A DNA stretch of 36,416 nt from Anaerolineae bacterium (GTDB lineage: Bacteria > Chloroflexota > Anaerolineae > Aggregatilineales > Phototrophicaceae): NCBI GenBank assembly GCA_022825675.1, contig JAJDWK010000081.1, positions 1 through 36,416 on the forward strand, given 5' to 3'. Made by a program: the position numbers and the translations under genes. This document shows positions 31,250 through 36,416 of the stretch, one piece after another. Within the stretch, counting starts at the first letter, position 1. The number at the start of each line of letters is the position of its first letter. The notes under the pieces were generated by a model. The model was not told the DNA's origin. It saw only the letters and a program-made list of their open reading frames with translations, and made no database searches.

Positions 31250-31945
31250 ATGCGCATACTTGTCATCGGCGGCAGCGGCACTGTCGGCAGCATGGTCAGC
31301 CCTTATTTGGCGGCGCAGCACCGCCTCACGGTATTTGACTTGAAGCCGCCGGCGGACCCCGCCTGCGCCTATATCCAGGGCGATATCACCGCCTATGAGC
31401 AGCTGGCGGCGGCGCTGCGCGGGCAGGAGGCGCTGGTCTACATGGCGATGGGCAGCCTGGAATGGGACACATTGGCGGGCGTCACCAGCGCCTTCGATAT
31501 CAACATCAAGGGCTTGCACCTGGCGCTGATGGCGGCGCAGGCAGCGGGCATCAGCCAAGCGGTATACACCAGCAGCATGTCCGTCTATGCCGATTTGGGC
31601 GGGCGCGCTTTCGCGGACGAATCGCCCGTGCCCGACGCGCTTGACCTCTACGGCTTCACCAAAAGCCTGGGCGAGCAAGTCTGCCGCAATGCCGCCCGCA
31701 ACTGGGATATGCACATCAACATTTTGCGGCTCTGCTTCCCCACGCCAGACGCGCAGTTTGCCGCTGTCGAGCCGGGCAAGCGCGCCCTCGCCACCGCCGC
31801 CAGCGATGTCGCCCGCGCCATCAGCGCCGGCTTGCGCTTCCAGGGGCGCTGCCAAACTTTTATGATTAGTGGAGATTTCCGCGGGACTATGGTAAACATG
31901 AACAAGGCGAAGGCGCTGCTCGGCTGGGTGCCAAAGCCCTACTAA
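31250..31945 (+). CDS. NAD(P)-dependent epimerase/dehydratase (extended SDR)
   Basis: This encodes 231 residues with GAAGGAGG before the ATG at 31250. The Rossmann signature GGSGTVG (8-14), 'VFDLKPP', 'GDITAYEQL', 'AMGSLEWD' and the active-site YGFTK (Tyr-x3-Lys, about 140-144) define an extended short-chain dehydrogenase. It is shorter than typical sugar epimerases (about 310), and the C-terminal substrate-binding part is reduced, as in uronate-dehydrogenase-like members. It is the first gene of a five-gene cluster, 28 bases before the amidohydrolase gene. A role in oxidising or epimerising a sugar-like substrate is plausible but not shown. Confidence 0.82.
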   Translation: MRILVIGGSGTVGSMVSPYLAAQHRLTVFDLKPPADPACAYIQGDITAYEQLAAALRGQEALVYMAMGSLEWDTLAGVTSAFDINIKGLHLALMAAQAAGISQAVYTSSMSVYADLGGRAFADESPVPDALDLYGFTKSLGEQVCRNAARNWDMHINILRLCFPTPDAQFAAVEPGKRALATAASDVARAISAGLRFQGRCQTFMISGDFRGTMVNMNKAKALLGWVPKPY

Positions 31946-31973
31946 ACTCAAGTATGCGGAGCTAGAAATTCCC

Positions 31974-33197
31974 ATGCCCCAATATGATATTTTGCTGAAA
32001 AATGGCACTGTCATCGACCCGGCGAACGGGCTTGACGGGCAGCTGGATGTGGCGGTCAGCGCGGGCAAAATCGCCGCTGTCGCGCCCGCTATCCCCAGCA
32101 GCGCCGCCGCAAAAACGCTTGACGTCACTGGACTCTATGTGACGCCCGGCTTGATCGACATCCATGTGCATGTTTACCACACGCGGGAGCCGGAGACACT
32201 TAGCATTGTCGCCGACCATCACATGTTTCGCTCTGGCGTCACCACGGTTGTGGATACCGGCACCGCCGGCGCCAAGCATTTTCTGCATTTTAAGCGGACG
32301 GTCATTGACCGCTCCAAGACGCGCATCTTCGCCTTCATCAATATCGTGAAGTCGGGCATGGAAGGCGACTTTGAGCAAGATGTCAGCGAGATGGACGCCG
32401 CCCTCGCCGCTTCCATCGTGCTGGCATATCCCGAAGAGTGCGTCGGCATCAAAACCGCGCATTATTGGACAAGCCTGCCATTTGATGCCGCGCACCCGCC
32501 CTGGGCGGCGGTTGACCGCGCGCTGGAAGCGTCGGCGCTCTGTGGCAAGCCGCTGATGGTCGACTTCTGGCATCGCGAGGGGCGCACCTATCAAGAGCTG
32601 CTGCAGAAAATGCAGCCCGGCGACATCCACACCCATGTCTATGCCCAGCAATTCCCCATCCTGAATGCCGAAAACCAACCCGCCGATTTCCTGTTTGAAG
32701 CGCGCGAGCGCGGCATCATCTTTGACCTTGGGCATGGCGCGGGCAGCTTCTGGTTCCGCCAGGCGCTGCCGGCGATACAAGGCGGCTTCGCGCCCGATTC
32801 CATCAGCACTGATTTGCATGTCGGCAATGTCAACGGCGTGGTGCACGATATGCTCACGACTATGTCCAAGCTGCTTTGCATGGGCATGAGCCTGCGTGAA
32901 GTCATCTTCCGCTCCACGGTCACGCCAGCGCGGGAGATTGGCCATCCCGAGCTGGGCACTTTGAGCGTCGGCGCCGAAGCCGATATCGCCGTGCTGCGCC
33001 GTGACGAAGGCAATTTCGGCTATGTGGATTGCGGCTGGGCGCGCATGGACGGCAGCGAAAAACTCAGCTGTGAGCTGACTGTGCGCGCTGGCGAAATTGT
33101 CTTCGACCTCAATGGCATCGCCCGCCCGCTGTGGCAAGATGCGCCGCCAGCGTATTGGCAAATCCGTGTGCCATCCGGCAGGATAGTGAAACGATGA
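31974..33197 (+). CDS. Amidohydrolase/deacetylase family metallohydrolase (EF_0837/AHA_3915-like)
   Basis: This encodes 407 residues. It is an amidohydrolase-superfamily enzyme with a binuclear metal site: His64 and His66 (IDIHVHVYH), a candidate carboxylated Lys160 (VGIKTAHYW), His219 (DIHTHVY), His254 (DLGHGAG) and Asp280 (STDLHVGN). The N-terminal 'DILLKNGTVIDPANGLDG' and C-terminal 'LGTLSVGAEADIAVL' are standard for the superfamily. This subgroup is commonly encoded next to a SelA-like PLP enzyme, as here, and is annotated as a deacetylase. The stop overlaps the next ATG (ATGA at 33194-33197), so translation is coupled. Likely substrate: an N-acyl amino acid or N-acetyl amino-sugar acid. 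Confidence 0.88.
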   Translation: MPQYDILLKNGTVIDPANGLDGQLDVAVSAGKIAAVAPAIPSSAAAKTLDVTGLYVTPGLIDIHVHVYHTREPETLSIVADHHMFRSGVTTVVDTGTAGAKHFLHFKRTVIDRSKTRIFAFINIVKSGMEGDFEQDVSEMDAALAASIVLAYPEECVGIKTAHYWTSLPFDAAHPPWAAVDRALEASALCGKPLMVDFWHREGRTYQELLQKMQPGDIHTHVYAQQFPILNAENQPADFLFEARERGIIFDLGHGAGSFWFRQALPAIQGGFAPDSISTDLHVGNVNGVVHDMLTTMSKLLCMGMSLREVIFRSTVTPAREIGHPELGTLSVGAEADIAVLRRDEGNFGYVDCGWARMDGSEKLSCELTVRAGEIVFDLNGIARPLWQDAPPAYWQIRVPSGRIVKR

Positions 33198-34300
33198 GCG
33201 CCTATAAAAAGCTGGGCTTGCGCCCTGTCATCAACGCATTTGCCACCGTGACCAAATTCGGCGGCTCGCTGATGCCGCCGGAAGTGCTGGCGGCGATGAA
33301 CGAAGCCGCCGGCGGTTTCGTCGATTTGGCGGAATTGCAGCGCCGCGTCGGCGCTCGCATCGCCGAGCTGACGCATAACGAAGCCGCGTATGTTACCTCG
33401 GGCGCGGCGGCCGGCATCGTGCTGGCAGCCGCCGCCGCTGTGCTGCGTAAACATCCTGATGCGCTCCAACGTTTCCCTGACATCGCCGATTGCGCCAACG
33501 AAGCCATAATTTTCCGTGGGCAGCGCAATCCCTACGATTACAGCATTAAGCAGACGGGTTTGCGCTTCGTCGAGATTGAGGGGGGACCCGCCGCCCTGCG
33601 CGCCGCCATCAACGACCGCACCGCCTGCATATTCTGGTTCCCCCGCGGCGCGCTGAAAGTGGCGGAAATGTCCCTCGCCACTGCCATCGCCATCGCTGAT
33701 GAGCAGGATATCCCCGTCATTGTTGATGCCGCCGCGCAGCTGCCGCCGCTGGAAAATCTCTGGCGCTTCACGCAGATGGGCGCGGCGCTCGCCCTCTTCA
33801 GCGGTGGCAAAGACCTGCGCGGTCCGCAGCCGACCGGCATGATGCTGGGGCGGCGCGACCTCATCGACTCCATCCGCCCGCTGAGCAACCCCAATCACGG
33901 CTTGGGCAGGCCCCTCAAAGTGGGCAAAGAAGAGATGATGGGCTTGCTCGCCGCGGTCGAGCGCTACCTGGCGCTTGATCACGAAGCGCGCTCTCAATAC
34001 TGTGAAGACGCGGTGGCGCTGTTTTGCGCCGCGCTCAACCCGCTGCCGGGCGTCAGCGCCGAGCGCGCTTACCCCAACGAAGCGGGGCAGCCGCTGCCCT
34101 GGTGCCGCGTTACCGTGGAACCAGCGGCGCTGGGCAAATCAGCGGACGAGCTGGTCGCCGCCTTCCTGGCGCATGAGCCGGCGATAGCCGTCTCGCCGCT
34201 GAACGAGACGCAATTCCATCTGAACCCGATGACGCTCAATCCCGGCGAAGAAGTCATCGTGCGGGAGGCTTGCGTACAGCTGCTGGGCGCGGGCGCATGA
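33194..34300 (+). CDS. SelA/DgaE-like PLP-dependent enzyme
   Basis: This encodes 368 residues with a 4-base overlap with the preceding gene. It has a fold-type I PLP site: Lys206 (FSGGKDLRGPQPTG) as Schiff-base lysine and Asp178 (IVDAAAQLPP) for the pyridine nitrogen. 'LRPVINAFATVTKFGGSLMPPEVLAAM' and 'YVTSGAAAGIVLAAAA' are typical of the family named after selenocysteine synthase SelA. It lacks the N-terminal SelA domain and no selenium genes are nearby, so a DgaE-type ammonia-lyase or similar amino-acid/amino-sugar enzyme is more likely than true SelA. The stop overlaps the next ATG, again as ATGA. Confidence 0.87.
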   Translation: MSAYKKLGLRPVINAFATVTKFGGSLMPPEVLAAMNEAAGGFVDLAELQRRVGARIAELTHNEAAYVTSGAAAGIVLAAAAAVLRKHPDALQRFPDIADCANEAIIFRGQRNPYDYSIKQTGLRFVEIEGGPAALRAAINDRTACIFWFPRGALKVAEMSLATAIAIADEQDIPVIVDAAAQLPPLENLWRFTQMGAALALFSGGKDLRGPQPTGMMLGRRDLIDSIRPLSNPNHGLGRPLKVGKEEMMGLLAAVERYLALDHEARSQYCEDAVALFCAALNPLPGVSAERAYPNEAGQPLPWCRVTVEPAALGKSADELVAAFLAHEPAIAVSPLNETQFHLNPMTLNPGEEVIVREACVQLLGAGA

Positions 34301-34614
34301 CGCGCCCCTTCCAGCTCTATGACCTGCGCGTTACTGTCGAGCGCATCGAGGGGCGTTCTGTCTGCGGCTTGGAAGTCGGCGATTATTTTGAACTGACCGA
34401 AAGCGCCAAGCTGCGCATCCCGGCGGGCAAACATTTCTGCATCTTTGCTCTGTCGGCAGTGCTGCCGCTGCTCGCCGCCAAACAGCGTGAGCTCAGCGAA
34501 AACGATTGGATGCTGCGCGATACTGTCGCCGCCTGCCCCGATGTCGACGAGCGCCTGATTATGCGCATCGAGCGCCTGGGCAAACGGGCGCTGGATAGCG
34601 ATGAACTGACTTGA
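34297..34614 (+). CDS. TIGR04076 family protein
   Basis: This encodes 105 residues from the ATG at 34297, which overlaps the preceding stop by 4 bases. 'LRVTVERIEGRSVCGLEVGDYFELTE', 'IPAGKHFCIFALSAVLPLLAAKQREL' and 'WMLRDTVAACPD' fit the small TIGR04076 family, which has conserved cysteines and unknown function. The overlap ties it tightly to the amidohydrolase/PLP pair, suggesting a role in the same pathway. A longer frame from 34270 is unlikely given the overlap arrangement. Confidence 0.72.
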   Translation: MTRPFQLYDLRVTVERIEGRSVCGLEVGDYFELTESAKLRIPAGKHFCIFALSAVLPLLAAKQRELSENDWMLRDTVAACPDVDERLIMRIERLGKRALDSDELT

Positions 34615-34698
34615 ATCAGGCGCGATTTGCCCCGCTGCCCGCAAACTTGCTGTACTATAGGCATAACATTCGCTTCGGCAAGACATGGGAGGCAGACG

Positions 34699-36264
34699 AT
34701 GGCAAAAGAACGCAAGCATATCAAAGTTACCTATTCGACCCTGGGCAGCCCCGACCCGCTGCTGCACGAATACTTCGAAGAAGATGTCGCCGCGCTCAAA
34801 GACAATCTCGGCAAGTCCTATCGCATGTACATCAACGGGCGCTGGGTTGAAGGCGCGGGCAGCTTTGAAAACCGCTCGCCGATAAACACCGACTGGCTGC
34901 TGGGCAGTTTCGCCCGCGCTGATGCCGAGCATGTCAATGAGGCGGTTGCCGCCGCGGAAGCGGCATTCCCCGCTTGGCGCGATAGGCCCTGGCAAGAGCG
35001 CTGCGAGCTGCTCAACAGTGTTGCCGATTTGATTAGCGCGCGCCTGTTTGAGATTTCCGCCGCCGTCAGCCTGGAGGTGGGCAAGAACCGGCTGGAAGCC
35101 ATCGGCGATGTCGAAGAAACCGCCGATCTCATCCGCTATTGCGTAGACGCCATGCGCGACAATCAAGGCTTTGAGCGCCAGCTTCTCAGCGAAAGCGAGC
35201 GCCACTTCAACCGCAGCGTGCTCAAGCCTTATGGCGTCTGGGGCGTCATCGGACCCTTCAATTTTCCCGCCGCGCTGACGGGCGGTCCCACCGGCGCCGC
35301 TTTGATTGCGGGCAACACGGTGGTGCTGAAACCGGCGGCGGAAGGCGCGCTGACGGCAACATTACTCGCGCAATGCCTTGCCGATGCCGGGCTGCCCGCT
35401 GGTGTCTTCAACCTGGTGCTGGGCGCTGATGAGCCGGGCAAAGCCCTCGCCGCCCACCCCGCGCTCGCCGGCTTGACTTTCACCGGCAGTTACGAAGTCG
35501 GCATGAGCATCATCAAGAACTTCAGCACTGCCGCTGGCTATTTCCGCCCCGTCATCGCCGAGATGGGCGGCAAAAATCCGACTATCGTCAGCGCCAATGC
35601 CGACCTTGACAAAGCCGCCCTCGGCGTCATGCGCTCGGCATTTGGGCTGACGGGGCAGAAGTGCTCCGCCTGCTCGCGGGTGTATGTCGATGCCGCCGTC
35701 AAAGACGCTTTTGTGGAGAAGCTGCTGGCGCTCACCGCGGATATCGCCATTGGCGACCCCAGCGAAGCCGACACTTATATGGGTCCTATCATCAACGAGA
35801 GCGCCTACGCCGCCTATCAGCAATACATCAGCGAGCTGGAGGCCGGCACCATCCTCATCGGCGGCGAGACCCTGCCGGCAGGAAAGGGCTATTTTGTCGC
35901 GCCGACAGTGGTGGCGGACCTGCCGGATGAGCATCGCCTCTGGCGGCACGAGATGTTCGCGCCGATTGTCGCCCTGCGCGCTGTGGAGAGCAAGGAAGAG
36001 GCGATGCGCCTGGCGAACGATGTCGCGCTGGGTTTGAGCGCCGGCTTCTACAGCGAAGACCAAGCCGAAGTCGACTGGTTCCTGGATACTATCGAGGCGG
36101 GTGTGCTTTATGTCAACCGCGCGACCGGCGCGACCACTGGCGCTTGGCCCGGCTATCAGAGCTTCGGCGGTTGGAAAGGCAGCACCGGCAGCGGCAAGGC
36201 GGCGGGAAGCTGGTATTACCTGCAGCAATATATGCGCGAGCAGTCGCATACGATTGTGGGCTGA
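34699..36264 (+). CDS. Aldehyde dehydrogenase, similar to 1-pyrroline-5-carboxylate dehydrogenase
   Basis: This encodes 521 residues from the ATG at 34699 with GGAGGC upstream. Catalytic and cofactor residues: Asn188 (IGPFNFP), Lys211 (VVLKPA), Glu288 (AEMGGKNP) and Cys322 (GQKCSACSR). 'FGLTGQKCSACSRVYV' and the length of about 520 match the P5C-dehydrogenase-like group (RocA type), and 'FGGWKGSTGSGKAAG' near the end is usual. It oxidises an aldehyde to a carboxylate with NAD(P)+. It lies 84 bases after the TIGR04076 gene on the same strand. Glutamate semialdehyde is one candidate substrate; given the neighbours another amino-acid or sugar-derived semialdehyde is also possible. Confidence 0.88.
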   Translation: MAKERKHIKVTYSTLGSPDPLLHEYFEEDVAALKDNLGKSYRMYINGRWVEGAGSFENRSPINTDWLLGSFARADAEHVNEAVAAAEAAFPAWRDRPWQERCELLNSVADLISARLFEISAAVSLEVGKNRLEAIGDVEETADLIRYCVDAMRDNQGFERQLLSESERHFNRSVLKPYGVWGVIGPFNFPAALTGGPTGAALIAGNTVVLKPAAEGALTATLLAQCLADAGLPAGVFNLVLGADEPGKALAAHPALAGLTFTGSYEVGMSIIKNFSTAAGYFRPVIAEMGGKNPTIVSANADLDKAALGVMRSAFGLTGQKCSACSRVYVDAAVKDAFVEKLLALTADIAIGDPSEADTYMGPIINESAYAAYQQYISELEAGTILIGGETLPAGKGYFVAPTVVADLPDEHRLWRHEMFAPIVALRAVESKEEAMRLANDVALGLSAGFYSEDQAEVDWFLDTIEAGVLYVNRATGATTGAWPGYQSFGGWKGSTGSGKAAGSWYYLQQYMREQSHTIVG

Positions 36265-36275
36265 TAAACATTTTT

Positions 36276-36299
36276 GGGAGTGTCTAATGTTGTGGATAT
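36276..36299. repeat. IS terminal inverted repeat, second occurrence
   Basis: A perfect 24-bp inverted match to 117-140; the outer end reads GGGAGTGTCTAATG. It starts 11 bases after the aldehyde dehydrogenase stop. Its orientation is that of a left end of an element extending beyond the right edge of the window, or of a small derivative enclosing the palindromic repeat that follows. Confidence 0.85.
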
Positions 36300-36308
36300 T
36301 CGAGCCAG

Positions 36309-36416
36309 CCCCATCCCCCGGCCCATTCGCCATCTCTATGGCGAATTATCCCCAAAATGAGGGACGGGGAGATATACTTTGTTTTGAAGTCCCTCCCTCT
36401 TTATGGGACGATGCGC
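36309..36416. repeat. Palindromic intergenic repeat, copy 2 (right part altered, window edge)
   Basis: Positions 36309-36364 repeat about 1327-1382 with one missing base, including the ATTCGCCAT/ATGGCGAAT hairpin and CCCCAAAATGAGGGA. After an unrelated centre, AAGTCCCTCCCTC (about 36388-36400) again resembles copy 1 (1422-1434). The sequence ends at the window edge. Confidence 0.8.

Noticed and set aside
33194..34300. True selenocysteine synthase SelA
   Set aside because: No SelA N-terminal domain, no selB/selD/tRNA-Sec nearby, and tight linkage to an amidohydrolase typical of the SelA-like metabolic subgroup.
1..36416. The whole window as a composite transposon between two IS copies
   Set aside because: The interior carries housekeeping genes (mutS2, coxBAC, rsmA, mutY, surE) with uniform composition. 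Contig ends at repeats explain the layout better.

Overview
The window is a GC-rich (about 60 % by eye), densely coded bacterial segment, almost entirely on the + strand. Several traits together suggest an uncultured member of the Chloroflexota: an A2-type caa3 oxidase cluster, tandem Uma2 (DUF820) genes, acidic TPR proteins with repeated Trp-Leu motifs, a membrane glycosyltransferase with a C-terminal beta-sandwich, and 'cacagag/ctctgtg' intergenic repeats. This is inference from gene content; no rRNA or other taxonomic marker is present.

Both ends of the window touch the same kind of insertion sequence. Positions 1-140 are the 3' end of a transposase gene and its terminal inverted repeat. 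Positions 36276-36299 carry the same 24-bp terminus in the opposite orientation. The sequence probably stops where it does because these repeats break assembly.

Layout. (a) 141-1486: the IS-truncated remnant of a small secreted protein, two intact related secreted proteins (one with a 13-C tract inside its signal peptide), and a palindromic repeat seen again at 36309-36416. (b) 1565-6729: an orphan ABC substrate-binding protein, a repeat-rich gap, mutS2 behind a near-consensus promoter, a small membrane coiled-coil protein in an AT-rich patch, and a SAM methyltransferase. (c) 6933-12764: envelope genes, namely a GT39-like membrane glycosyltransferase, a frameshifted membrane-anchored transglutaminase-like protein, a class B penicillin-binding lipoprotein with a MecA_N-like domain, and a convergent small membrane protein. 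(d) 12943-18789: a complete respiratory oxidase operon, coxB (with fused cytochrome c), coxA (YSHP type), a divergent subunit III, an unrecognised 336-aa membrane protein, a canonical subunit III, and subunit IV. (e) 18877-24678: two Uma2 genes with nearly identical 3' halves, OsmC, a UPF0316 membrane protein, a large inverted-repeat gap, rsmA/ksgA, msrA, a PhyH-like dioxygenase and surE. (f) 24870-31054: two acidic TPR proteins, mutY, a MITE-like element and an ABC-2 type permease. (g) 31250-36264: a compact set of extended SDR, EF_0837-type amidohydrolase, SelA/DgaE-like PLP enzyme, TIGR04076 protein and aldehyde dehydrogenase, which looks like a catabolic pathway of unknown substrate.

No tRNA, rRNA, CRISPR array, phage module or classical defence island was seen. 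The less ordinary material is the 336-aa oxidase-embedded membrane protein, the WL-motif TPR pair, the possibly phase-variable secreted protein, the (g) cluster and the IS/palindrome relationship.
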